NCBI GenBank assembly: GCA_035575135.1
Contig: DATLYE010000050.1
Coordinates: forward strand, 1-64,000
Length of the DNA: 64,000 nt
Reading direction: 5' to 3'
Source: JANWXD01 sp035575135
Lineage (GTDB): Bacteria; Acidobacteriota; Terriglobia; Bryobacterales; Bryobacteraceae
The translations under genes were made by a program, and so were the position numbers. Numbering within the stretch: position 1 is the first letter of the stretch; each line of letters opens with the position of its first letter. Of this stretch, positions 24,300-34,608 are shown one piece after another. The notes under the pieces were generated by a model. The model saw only the letters and a list, made by a program, of their open reading frames with translations, was not told the origin of the DNA and did not search any database.

Positions 24300-25653
24300 T
24301 TTTGTGAAAACCGCCGGCGCCGCCGCTGCGGCCGCATCTGCGTTTCCGGCGCCCGCGATCCAGAAGGTACGGGCCGCCAACGACCAGGTCCTCTACGGGG
24401 TCATTGGAACCGGCGGCCGCGGCACCTACCTGCTGCGGCACCTCCGCGGGATTGACAGCGGCCGCTGCGTCGCCGTGTGCGATGTGTACGAGCCCGCCCT
24501 GAAAAACGGCGTGGCCGCCGCCGGAACCAATCCGGCGGCCTACAAAGACTACCGCGAGCTGCTCGCCCGCAAAGACATTGACGCGGTGCTGATCGCCACG
24601 CCGCTGTACCTGCACTTTGCGCCCACGCGTGACGCCCTCCAGGCCGGCAAGCATGTCTTTTGCGAGAAAAGCCTCGTCTTCAAGGCCGAGGAAGTGCATG
24701 CTCTGCGCGCTCTGGTCCGCCAGTACCCCAAACAGGTGTTGCAGGTGGGACTCCAGCGCCGCTACAGCCAGTTCTACCAGACGGCCAAGCAGATGATTGA
24801 CAAAGGGCTGCTCGGCAACGTCACGCACATCAAGGCCCAGTGGCACCGCAATCCCGGCTGGACCATGAAACCCAACCAGCCCCGGGAGCGCAACTGGCGC
24901 CTGTTCCGGGAGTTCTCCGGCGGCCTCACCGCCGAGCTGGCCTCCCACCAAATTGACGTCGCCGACTGGATGTTCGGCGCGCACCCGGAGTACGTGGTCG
25001 GAGTCGGAGGTCTGGAGTTCATCCGGGACGGCCGCGACGTCTACGACAACATCCAGCTCATCTTCAAGTATCCGAAGGGCCAGAAGCTGATTTACACCGC
25101 CATCAGCACTAACAAACATCTGCCTCTGTTCGGCGGCACCCGCACCGAATTCGGCGAGTGCATCATGGGCACCGAAGGCACGATCGAGATCACCGTGGGT
25201 ACCGACAACGAGCCCGCCATTGCGCTGTGGTATTACGAGCCCGGACCGCCCCGGGTCACCAGCGCCGCGCAGGCCAAAGAAAAACCCGCCATCGCGGGCG
25301 CAACCCTCGCCACCACCGGACGCGGAGCGCGCGGCTTCCCGGTGCTGCTCGAGAAGGATCAGTTCCGCGGCAACGAGTCGTTCCTCGAAAAGGAACTGAA
25401 GTATGCGCGCCGCTGGCTGTACAGCAAGGGCGTGATGGTCCCCGAAGAGGACCGCAATCCCGTGGATGTGCAGCTGGAAAGCTTCTTTGAATGCGTCCGC
25501 ACCGGCGCCCGGCCCAGGGCCGACGTCGAGGTGGGCCTCCAGGACTCCACCGCCGTGATTCTGGCCAACCTCGCCATGGACGAGGGCCGCCGCGTCTACT
25601 TCAGCGAAATCGAGCAGATGGGCCGCGGCGAACCCGCGCGAAAAAAGGCCTGA
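24268..25653 (+). CDS. Gfo/Idh/MocA family oxidoreductase, Tat-exported
   Basis: 461 residues. A Tat signal (MAKDSNPTRRDFVKTAGAAA) precedes the Rossmann fold (VLYGVIGTGGRGTYLLRHL). The EKP motif reads CEKSLVFKAEEVHAL, so Lys is kept and Pro is Ser. The C-terminal substrate domain has QVGLQRRYSQFYQTAKQMI, HRNPGWTMKPNQPRERNWRL and SGGLTAELASHQIDVADWMF. GAGG about 12 bases upstream supports ATG 24268; the open frame extends further upstream inside the YihY gene. Probable periplasmic sugar oxidoreductase, substrate unknown. Confidence 0.9.
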   Translation: MAKDSNPTRRDFVKTAGAAAAAASAFPAPAIQKVRAANDQVLYGVIGTGGRGTYLLRHLRGIDSGRCVAVCDVYEPALKNGVAAAGTNPAAYKDYRELLARKDIDAVLIATPLYLHFAPTRDALQAGKHVFCEKSLVFKAEEVHALRALVRQYPKQVLQVGLQRRYSQFYQTAKQMIDKGLLGNVTHIKAQWHRNPGWTMKPNQPRERNWRLFREFSGGLTAELASHQIDVADWMFGAHPEYVVGVGGLEFIRDGRDVYDNIQLIFKYPKGQKLIYTAISTNKHLPLFGGTRTEFGECIMGTEGTIEITVGTDNEPAIALWYYEPGPPRVTSAAQAKEKPAIAGATLATTGRGARGFPVLLEKDQFRGNESFLEKELKYARRWLYSKGVMVPEEDRNPVDVQLESFFECVRTGARPRADVEVGLQDSTAVILANLAMDEGRRVYFSEIEQMGRGEPARKKA

Positions 25654-25819
25654 TCCGGACCGTGCGGCAAACTCCGCTCGCGCTGCGCTGTTGCTGGCGA
25701 GGCCGGCGCGAGGTTCTCCAGCAAGGCCTCCCACCCGGCCGCCCGACAACGTTGCACCTCGTCGGGTTGGGCAAGGATCGAATCGCTCAAACACGGCGAC
25801 CGGCGCGCTTCTTCACGCT

Positions 25820-26413
25820 CTAAAACTCCGGCCTGCCTTTGTAGTCGAGCTCCCGCACGTCGAACTCGGCGGTCCGGTACGGAAACACGGCCGCCGGCAG
25901 GTAGAGCTCGAAACGGAGCTTGCGAAAATCGCTCCGCACCGGGCGGGGAAACACCAGCCGCAGATAGGGATCCGAAGAGCTCGGCGGAAAGTGGCCCGCC
26001 AGGCGGTGGCGCTCCCGGCCGGCGATCATCACCGACTCCCGCTCCATGCGCCGGATTTGTTCCTCATCCACCGGCGCCGGCGGATTGTCCACACGTACCG
26101 CCAGCACCACGTACTTGCCCTCGTTTTGCGCCAGAAACTCCTCGTACTCTTCCGCCGCCGGGTCCTCCGGGGGAGGACCCTCGCGCCGCCGCCGCAGCTC
26201 CTGCTCGGCCTCCCTCACCGGCCTGGCCGTCGCCAGATAGACAAACACTCCCGGAACCGAGCCTCCCCGTGCGCGCAGGGTCACCGTCTGGACCCAGGGA
26301 GAGGCCGAGAGGACCTGCTGGAGCTCCTCATCGGTCCACTGCTCAGGCGGCTTCGTCTCCCAGAAAGGAGCCTGAAACAGCCATGCGAGCAGGCAGAAAT
26401 GCGCTGCGGCCAT
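25820..26413 (-). CDS. secreted hypothetical protein of acidobacterial type
   Basis: 197 residues with a short signal peptide (MAAAHFCLLAWLFQAPF). PPEQWTDEELQQVLSASPWV is a pattern seen in many uncharacterised secreted acidobacterial proteins, followed by a charged Glu-rich middle and a C-terminal PYLRLVFPRPVRSDFRKLRF stretch. No catalytic motif is visible. It is divergent from the mutarotase-like gene, with only 31 bases between the starts. The 166 bases between its end and the preceding oxidoreductase gene hold nothing recognisable. Confidence 0.65.
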   Translation of the reverse strand: MAAAHFCLLAWLFQAPFWETKPPEQWTDEELQQVLSASPWVQTVTLRARGGSVPGVFVYLATARPVREAEQELRRRREGPPPEDPAAEEYEEFLAQNEGKYVVLAVRVDNPPAPVDEEQIRRMERESVMIAGRERHRLAGHFPPSSSDPYLRLVFPRPVRSDFRKLRFELYLPAAVFPYRTAEFDVRELDYKGRPEF

Positions 26414-26430
26414 CCCGGGACACCTTACGG

Positions 26431-26436
26431 TATTCT
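26431..26436 (+). promoter_or_regulatory. TATTCT -10-like box before the mutarotase-like gene
   Basis: TATTCT ends eight bases before the ATG at 26445. A short GGAG sits between, so translation may be either leaderless or from a minimal leader. The geometry matches other genes here with a -10 box directly before the start codon. Confidence 0.4.
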
Positions 26437-26444
26437 AGCCGGAG

Positions 26445-27518
26445 ATGAGCGAGGTCACGTTTCGCGGCCGCCGCGCCGTCTCGATCGAAAACGGGTTGCT
26501 GCGCCTCACCGTGCTCGCCGAAGGCGGACACGTCGCCGAAATCCTGGATAAAGCGAGCGGCCTCAACCCGCTCTGGATCCCGCCCTGGCCCTCCATCGAG
26601 CCGTCCGCCTACGACCCCGCCCGCCATGCCGCCTACGGCACAGGCCCCGAGAGCCGGCTGCTGGCAGGGATCATGGGTCACAATCTCTGCCTCGACCTCT
26701 TCGGGCCGCCGTCACCGGAAGAAGCCGCCGCGGGCCGTACGGTGCATGGCGAAGCTTCGGTGGCGCCCTACGAAATCCAGGCCGGCGGCGGCGAACTGAC
26801 GGCGCGGGCGACCTTCCCCGTGGCGCGCCTGTCGTTTGAACGCCGCATCCGGCTTGCGCCGGATCGCCCGGTGATCCGCTTTACCGAAACCGTCGAGAAC
26901 CTCTCCGCGGCGGATCACCCGATCGCCTGGACCCAGCATGTCACCCTGGGCCCGCCCTTCCTGGAAAAAGGCGCCACCGAATTTCGCATCCTTGCCGCTC
27001 GCTCCAAGGTCTTCGAGGGAGACTTCGCCGGCGACAAAGGCGCGCTCGAACCCGGCGCGGAATTCGAGTGGCCCTACGCTCCGCGCACAGACGGCGGCGC
27101 CCAGGACCTGCGGGTGCTCACCGGCGCCCCGGCCTCCGGCGCCTATACCGCGCACCTGATGGACCCGCGCCGCGAACATGCCTTCTTCCTCGCCTTCTCG
27201 CCCGCGCGCCGTATGGTGTTCGGCTACGTCTGGCGCCGCGCCGATTTTCCCTGGCTCGGCATCTGGGAAGAGAATTACAGCCGCACCAACCCTCCCTGGA
27301 ACGGCATGACCCTGGCTCTGGGCATGGAGTTCGGCGTCTCGCCGATGCCCGAGCCGCGCCGGTCAATGATTGAGCGAGGCACGCTCTTCGGCGTTCCGTG
27401 CTACCGCTGGCTTCCGGCGCGCAGCCGCCTCCAGGCGGACTACTGCGCCTTTCTCGGCCCGGCGGAGGCTCCTCCGGACTCAGTCCGCTGGGACGGGGAA
27501 TGGGAAGTGGTCTGGTAA
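26445..27518 (+). CDS. aldose-1-epimerase-like (galactose mutarotase fold) protein
   Basis: 357 residues rich in beta structure. AVSIENGLLRLTVLAEGGHV and LNPLWIPPWPSIEP match the start of mutarotase-fold proteins; IRFTETVENLSAADHPIAWT and QHVTLGPPFLEKG are the central strands with a candidate catalytic His (QHV), and WLGIWEENYSRTNPPWNGM the late strands. The fold includes mutarotases and several non-enzymatic or lyase relatives, so the reaction is uncertain. Its 3' end overlaps the convergent dehydratase gene by 39 bases. Confidence 0.7.
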   Translation: MSEVTFRGRRAVSIENGLLRLTVLAEGGHVAEILDKASGLNPLWIPPWPSIEPSAYDPARHAAYGTGPESRLLAGIMGHNLCLDLFGPPSPEEAAAGRTVHGEASVAPYEIQAGGGELTARATFPVARLSFERRIRLAPDRPVIRFTETVENLSAADHPIAWTQHVTLGPPFLEKGATEFRILAARSKVFEGDFAGDKGALEPGAEFEWPYAPRTDGGAQDLRVLTGAPASGAYTAHLMDPRREHAFFLAFSPARRMVFGYVWRRADFPWLGIWEENYSRTNPPWNGMTLALGMEFGVSPMPEPRRSMIERGTLFGVPCYRWLPARSRLQADYCAFLGPAEAPPDSVRWDGEWEVVW

Positions 27519-28448
27519 GTCCACGTTGCCCCCGGAAAGAATCACTCCCACAGACCGGATCCCGGCGGGCAGCTTCCGATACAGCACGGCCGCGGCGGCC
27601 ACGGCCCCGCTCGGCTCCACAAGGATCTTGAGGCGTTCGAGCAGGAACCGCATCGCCTCGCGGATCTCCTCCTCGCCCACCAGCAGCACCGCCTCCAGAT
27701 GCCGCTGAAGGATAGGGAAGGTGATCTCCCCAGGTGAAGTGGCGCGCAGGCCGTCCGCGATCGTATCCGGCGCCGGAATCTCCACCCGGCGCCCTGCGGC
27801 GAGCGAAAGGAAGGTGTCGCGGGCGCGCTCCGGCTCGGCGCCGAACAGCCGGATTCCGGGCGCCAGACTGCGAGCCGCGATCGAGCAGCCCGAAAGCAGC
27901 CCTCCGCCCCCGACAGGAGCCACCAGCGCATCGAGCTCGCCGGCGTCTTCCAGCAGCTCGAGCGCCGCCGTGCCCTGCCCGGCGATGATCCACGGGTGAT
28001 CAAAGGGAGGAACCAGCGCCGCACCGCTTTGTTCGGCGATCCGCCGCCCGATCGCCTCCCGGCTTTCCCGGTGCCGGTCGTAGGTGATGATGGTGGCGCC
28101 GCGCGCCCGCGTCGCCTCGAGCTTCGAGCGCGGCGCATCTTCCGGCATCACCAGCGTGGCCGGAACGCCCAGCGACTGGGCGGCGATGGCCACCGCCTGC
28201 GCGTGGTTTCCCGAAGAGTACGCCACCACGCCGTGCCGCAGCTGCTCCGGCCCGAGCGAGCGCAGGAAGTTCGCCGCGCCGCGGATCTTGAACGAGCCGC
28301 CCCGCTGGAGATTCTCGCACTTGAACAAAGTGCGTACGCCCGCTCGGGCGTCGAAGCTCCGCGACGTCATCACCGGCGTCCGGTGCGCCAGTCCCCGGAT
28401 CCGTTCCGCCGCCCGGCGGACGTCTTCGATGGTGACCGCCTCAGACAT
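27480..28448 (-). CDS. threonine/serine dehydratase, PLP fold type II
   Basis: 322 residues, the short (catabolic, TdcB-like) form without a regulatory ACT domain. PLP Lys is in GGSFKIRGAANFL, the phosphate-binding SSGNHAQAVAIAAQ and the glycine-rich VGGGGLLSGC motif are present. It would deaminate threonine to 2-oxobutyrate, or act on serine; serine racemases share these motifs. Start overlaps the stop of the upstream aminotransferase gene by eight bases, so they are co-transcribed. Confidence 0.87.
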   Translation of the reverse strand: MSEAVTIEDVRRAAERIRGLAHRTPVMTSRSFDARAGVRTLFKCENLQRGGSFKIRGAANFLRSLGPEQLRHGVVAYSSGNHAQAVAIAAQSLGVPATLVMPEDAPRSKLEATRARGATIITYDRHRESREAIGRRIAEQSGAALVPPFDHPWIIAGQGTAALELLEDAGELDALVAPVGGGGLLSGCSIAARSLAPGIRLFGAEPERARDTFLSLAAGRRVEIPAPDTIADGLRATSPGEITFPILQRHLEAVLLVGEEEIREAMRFLLERLKILVEPSGAVAAAAVLYRKLPAGIRSVGVILSGGNVDLPDHFPFPVPAD

Positions 28449-29586
28449 GGATCCGATTGCGCCGCACGGAGCGAATCACCGAGGCGAGTTCCGCCATGCC
28501 GTCCTCGTCGCTCATGAGCACGCGGTGCGGCAGCCAGAAGGCGTCGCGCACGCATTCCTCGGCCACGGGACACGGCTCCACCCGGCAGCCGCCGCTCTGA
28601 TAGACCGGGTTCGCATAGAGCGGGTGCGGATAAAAGGGCGTGCACGGGATGCCTTGCGCCGCCAGCGCCTCACACAGCGCGTCGCGGCCGGCGCCGAACC
28701 GCCGCGCGTCCACACGCCCGAGCAGCAGATAGTGAGAATGCCGCGCCGCAGCCGGCGCCGCCTGCTGCCAGCAAATCCCTTCGACGTCGCCCAGGGCCGC
28801 CTTCAGAGATTCGGCATTCCGCCTGCGCAGGCAGATCTGCTCCGGAAGCCGTTCGAGCTGCGCCAGCAGCACCGCGGCCTGTAGCGCCGTCATGCGGTAG
28901 TTGGTGCCGAGCGTAAAGTGGTGGAACCACCCGGCACCGGGGCGCCGGCCCTGGTCGGCCAGCGAGCGCGCACGGGCGGCAAGATCGGCATCGTTGGTCA
29001 CCAGCATGCCGCCTTCGCCCGCGGTCATCACTTTGGAGTTCTGAAAACTGAAGATCCCCGCCCGGCCGAAACTGCCCGCCCGCCTGCCGTTCCATTCCGA
29101 GCCGTGGGCGTGGGCCGCATCCTCGATGAGGATCAGACCACGGTCCCGGGCGAGCGCACCCAGCCGGTCCATGTCCGCCATCGGTCCGCCGAAATGCACC
29201 ACTAACAGCGCCTTCGTGCGCGAGGAAACGGCGGCCGCCGCGCGTTCCGGGTCCATGTGGAAGCTCGAGGGTTCGATATCCACAAAAACCGGCGTGGCGC
29301 CCACGCGCGACACCGCCGTCGCCGTCGAGATAAACGAAATGGCCGGCACGATCACTTCATCCCCCGGGCCCACGCCTGCCGCCTCGAGCGCCATCTCGAG
29401 GGCCACGGTTCCGTTGGCGCAGCTCACTCCGAAGCCGCAGTGCTGGAAGGAGGCAAAGGCCTGCTCAAATCGCTCGATGAACGGATGGAATCCGCCCCAC
29501 TGCGGGCTCTCCAGGACCTCGCGCAGCAGCTCCCACTCCCGCTCTCCGGCCACAGGCCACTTCGGGATCCGCATCTCTTCCAGCAT
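28441..29586 (-). CDS. DegT/DnrJ/EryC1/StrS family aminotransferase
   Basis: 381 residues. PLP-binding Lys is in SFQNSKVMTAGEGG, with IEDAAHAHGSEW (cofactor-contacting Asp and His), FVDIEPSSFHMDPE, and LGTNYRMTALQAAVLLAQL, all diagnostic for sugar aminotransferases of the DegT family. These act on nucleotide-linked keto-sugars in surface polysaccharide or antibiotic pathways, and some act on scyllo-inosose. No nucleotide-sugar genes adjoin. ATG 29586 (MLEEMRIPKWPVAG) is the sensible start; the open frame upstream has no family similarity. Confidence 0.9.
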   Translation of the reverse strand: MLEEMRIPKWPVAGEREWELLREVLESPQWGGFHPFIERFEQAFASFQHCGFGVSCANGTVALEMALEAAGVGPGDEVIVPAISFISTATAVSRVGATPVFVDIEPSSFHMDPERAAAAVSSRTKALLVVHFGGPMADMDRLGALARDRGLILIEDAAHAHGSEWNGRRAGSFGRAGIFSFQNSKVMTAGEGGMLVTNDADLAARARSLADQGRRPGAGWFHHFTLGTNYRMTALQAAVLLAQLERLPEQICLRRRNAESLKAALGDVEGICWQQAAPAAARHSHYLLLGRVDARRFGAGRDALCEALAAQGIPCTPFYPHPLYANPVYQSGGCRVEPCPVAEECVRDAFWLPHRVLMSDEDGMAELASVIRSVRRNRIHV

Positions 29587-29660
29587 AAACCCCGCTTCGC
29601 ATGCGTCTCCGTGCCGCGGTTGGGCTGAGATTCTCCCGCCCCGGGCGCCACTAACCATTC

Positions 29661-30689
29661 GTGGACGACAAGGAACGGCGGCGTGTCATTGATCTGGCGC
29701 TGGTCCAGATGGAGAAACAGTTCGGCAAGGGCGCAGTGCTGCGCCTGGGTTCCCGGCAGGTCATCGCCGTGGAGGTCATTCCCAGCGGATCCCTTGCCGT
29801 TGACGCGGCGCTCGGCGTGGGAGGCTTCCCGCGCGGCCGCGTCGTCGAAATCTTCGGTCCCGAATCTTCCGGCAAGACCACGCTGGCCTTGCAAGTCATC
29901 GCCGAGTCTCAGAAACGGGGCGGCGAAGCCGCCTTCATTGACGCCGAGCACGCCCTGGACGCCGTCTATGCGCGGAAACTGGGCGTGGACGTGGACAGCC
30001 TGCTGGTCTCCCAGCCCGACTACGGCGAACAGGCGCTGGAGATCACGGCGGCGCTCGTGGGCTCGGGCGCCGTGGATGTCGTCGTCGTGGACTCGGTGGC
30101 GGCCCTGGTGCCCAAGGCGGAACTGGACGGCGAAATGGGCGACAGCCACATGGGCCTTCAGGCCCGCCTGATGTCTCAGGCGCTGCGCAAGCTCACCGGC
30201 GTGGTCGCCCGCAACAACACCTGCCTGATCTTCATCAACCAGATCCGCGAGAAGATCGGCGTGATGTTCGGAAATCCCGAAACCACCACCGGCGGCCGCG
30301 CGCTCAAATTCTACGCCTCGGTGCGTGTCGAAGTGCGGCGCGTCTCCTCGATCAAGGACGGCGAACAGGTCGTGGGGAGCCGCACCCGGATCAAGGTCGT
30401 CAAGAACAAGGTGGCCGCGCCCTTCCGGGAGGCGGAAGTGGATCTGATCCACGGCGAGGGGATCTCCGCAGAGGCGGACCTGCTGGATCTCGGAGTGGCT
30501 CAGGGCCTCATCGAGAAAACCGGTTCCTGGTTCAGCTATCAGGGCGAGCGCATCGGTCAGGGCCGCGACAACGCCCGGCAGTTCCTCAAGGAGAATCCCG
30601 AGCTGAAAGCCCGGCTCGACGCGGAGCTGCGAAAAGCGCTGGGGCTCGCCCCGCTCGGAGCGCCGTCGCTCGTGGCGGCAGCACAGTGA
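29661..30689 (+). CDS. recA: recombinase RecA
   Basis: 342 residues with the full RecA core: Walker A GPESSGKTTL (~67-76), Walker B VVVVDSVAALVPKAEL, L1/L2 regions (GDSHMGLQARLMSQALRKL and FGNPETTTGGRALKFYAS) and the C-terminal lobe. It drives strand exchange in recombination and SOS signalling. GTG start (MDDKERRRVIDLAL). No clear SOS box was seen upstream. It ends 15 bases before the convergent YHS gene. Confidence 0.97.
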   Translation: MDDKERRRVIDLALVQMEKQFGKGAVLRLGSRQVIAVEVIPSGSLAVDAALGVGGFPRGRVVEIFGPESSGKTTLALQVIAESQKRGGEAAFIDAEHALDAVYARKLGVDVDSLLVSQPDYGEQALEITAALVGSGAVDVVVVDSVAALVPKAELDGEMGDSHMGLQARLMSQALRKLTGVVARNNTCLIFINQIREKIGVMFGNPETTTGGRALKFYASVRVEVRRVSSIKDGEQVVGSRTRIKVVKNKVAAPFREAEVDLIHGEGISAEADLLDLGVAQGLIEKTGSWFSYQGERIGQGRDNARQFLKENPELKARLDAELRKALGLAPLGAPSLVAAAQ

Positions 30690-30704
30690 GCGGCGGCTAA
30701 CGCA

Positions 30705-30851
30705 TTACTCCTTTGCGTACTTCGCCGGTTCTTTATCGAACTTTTCCTTGCAGACCTTGTGGCAGAAGTAATACGTCTTGCCTTTGTACTCGGACTTGGC
30801 GGCGGCCTTCTGCTCATCCACTTGCATGCCGCAGACGGGATCTTTGGCCAC
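30705..30851 (-). CDS. small YHS-domain metal-binding protein
   Basis: 48 residues consisting of a single YHS domain: KDPVCGMQVDEQKA then GKTYYFCHKVCKEKF. Cys7-type DPVCGM and the FCHKVC pair are the expected metal ligands. GTG start preceded by AGGGAGGAGG. It lies 22 bases after the copper ATPase stop, on the same strand, and its domain closely resembles the N-terminal YHS domain of that ATPase, so it is probably a small copper-binding partner or chaperone. Missed by length-filtered gene finding. Confidence 0.85.
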   Translation of the reverse strand: MAKDPVCGMQVDEQKAAAKSEYKGKTYYFCHKVCKEKFDKEPAKYAKE

Positions 30852-30873
30852 GGGGTAACCTCCTCCCTCGAAA

Positions 30874-33183
<2,310 letters not shown>

Positions 33184-33216
33184 GCTTCAAGTCCGATTGT
33201 ACCGGCTTAGTCCCGG

Positions 33217-34608
33217 TTAGCTCAGATCCGCCGCCTTCTCCTCGACCAGGCGCCAGACCTCTTCGACATCGGCCATCGTGGTCCCGAGGTTGCCGATGGC
33301 CAACCTCAGAACGAAGCGCCCGTCCAAAACGGTGTGCGACAAGAACGCCCGGCCCGTGGCATTGACCTCATCGAGCAGTCTGCGGTTGGCCTCGTCGCCA
33401 CCCCGGAGCCGGAAACAGACCACCGAAAACGGCGCCGGGGCCACGCGCTCAAAACGCGGGTCCGCGTCAATCCGCCGCGCCAGTTCCTGCGCCATTTCAA
33501 TGTGCGACCGCAGCACCCGCTCGATTCCCTGCCGCCCGAAATGCCGCATGACGAACCAGAGCTTGAGGGCGCGGAACCTCCGCCCAAGCGGAAGGCTGTA
33601 GTCCATGTAGTTCACCGCCTGCGCGTCCGCCTCCGTGCGCAGGTACTCCGGCACGAGCGAAAAGGCCGCGCGCAACACCTCCGGACGCCGCGTATAGAAA
33701 GCGCTCAGGTCCATCGGCGTCAGCAACCACTTGTGCGGGTTGACGACAATCGAGTCGGCGTGCTCTGCTCCGGCGAGGATGTGGCGGTACTCGGGCAGAA
33801 TCGCCGCCGCACCGGCGTAGGCCGCATCCACGTGGACCCACAGGCCGTGACGCCCGGCGATCGCTGCGATGGCCGCCACCGGATCCACACTCGTGGTGGA
33901 GGTCGTCCCCACGGTGGCGACCACGCAGAACGGCCGCCTTCCGCTGCGCCGGTCTTCTGCGATGGCCGCCTCGAGCTGCTCCGGACGCATGCGGAACTGC
34001 TCGTCGGTCGGAATCTTGCGCACGTTGCGCAGGCCGATCCCCAGGGCGATCGCCGCCTTGTCCACCGAGGAATGAGCCTGCTCGGAACAGTACAGCGTCA
34101 GGCCCGCTCCGCCTCCTTCCTCCCGAATCTCCGGCGCCGCTTGCTGGCGCGCCGCCGCGATCGCATGGAAGGTGCTCACGGAAGCCGTGTCGAAGATGAT
34201 GCCGAAAAAATCGTCGGGCAAACCCAGCCAGCGCCGCAGCCAGCCGAGCGTGACCTGCTCGAGTTCGGTGCCCGCAGGCGAGGTCTTCCACAGCATCCCA
34301 TTGCTGTTGAGCGCCGCAGCCAGCAGTTCGCCCAGCACGCCCGCTCCGGAGGCGGAAATCGCAAAGTAGCCCAGGAAACGCGGATGGTTCCAGTGCGTGA
34401 CTGCCGGCAGGATCCGCCGGTGAAAGTCTTCGAGAATCGTCTCGAGCGGCTCTCCCTCTTCGGGCGCGCAGGGCGGCAGCGCCCGCGCCAGTGCGCCCGG
34501 CTCGATGCTCGGCGCTACGGGAAACGCACGGGGGTCTTCCAGATACGCGGCAATCCACTCCACCGCCGCGCGGGCCGCCCGGAGGAACTCGTCGGAGTCG
34601 GGTTTCAT
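33217..34608 (-). CDS. pyridoxal-dependent decarboxylase, aromatic-L-amino-acid decarboxylase type
   Basis: 463 residues of PLP group II decarboxylase. THWNHPRFLGYFAISASGAG, AHSSVDKAAIALGIG, VATVGTTSTTSVDPVAAI, LWVHVDAAYAGAAAILPEYR and the PLP-Lys motif VVNPHKWLLTPMDLSAFY (~292) match DOPA/tryptophan/tyrosine decarboxylases. It would produce an aromatic amine and CO2. ATG 34608 overlaps the stop of the upstream esterase gene (ATGA). The open frame to 34809 lies within that gene and shows no similarity. Confidence 0.9.
   Translation of the reverse strand: MKPDSDEFLRAARAAVEWIAAYLEDPRAFPVAPSIEPGALARALPPCAPEEGEPLETILEDFHRRILPAVTHWNHPRFLGYFAISASGAGVLGELLAAALNSNGMLWKTSPAGTELEQVTLGWLRRWLGLPDDFFGIIFDTASVSTFHAIAAARQQAAPEIREEGGGAGLTLYCSEQAHSSVDKAAIALGIGLRNVRKIPTDEQFRMRPEQLEAAIAEDRRSGRRPFCVVATVGTTSTTSVDPVAAIAAIAGRHGLWVHVDAAYAGAAAILPEYRHILAGAEHADSIVVNPHKWLLTPMDLSAFYTRRPEVLRAAFSLVPEYLRTEADAQAVNYMDYSLPLGRRFRALKLWFVMRHFGRQGIERVLRSHIEMAQELARRIDADPRFERVAPAPFSVVCFRLRGGDEANRRLLDEVNATGRAFLSHTVLDGRFVLRLAIGNLGTTMADVEEVWRLVEEKAADLS

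Noticed and set aside
25654..25819. Possible small gene between the oxidoreductase and the secreted hypothetical gene
   Set aside because: Short frames on both strands lack start signals, membrane segments or similarity.
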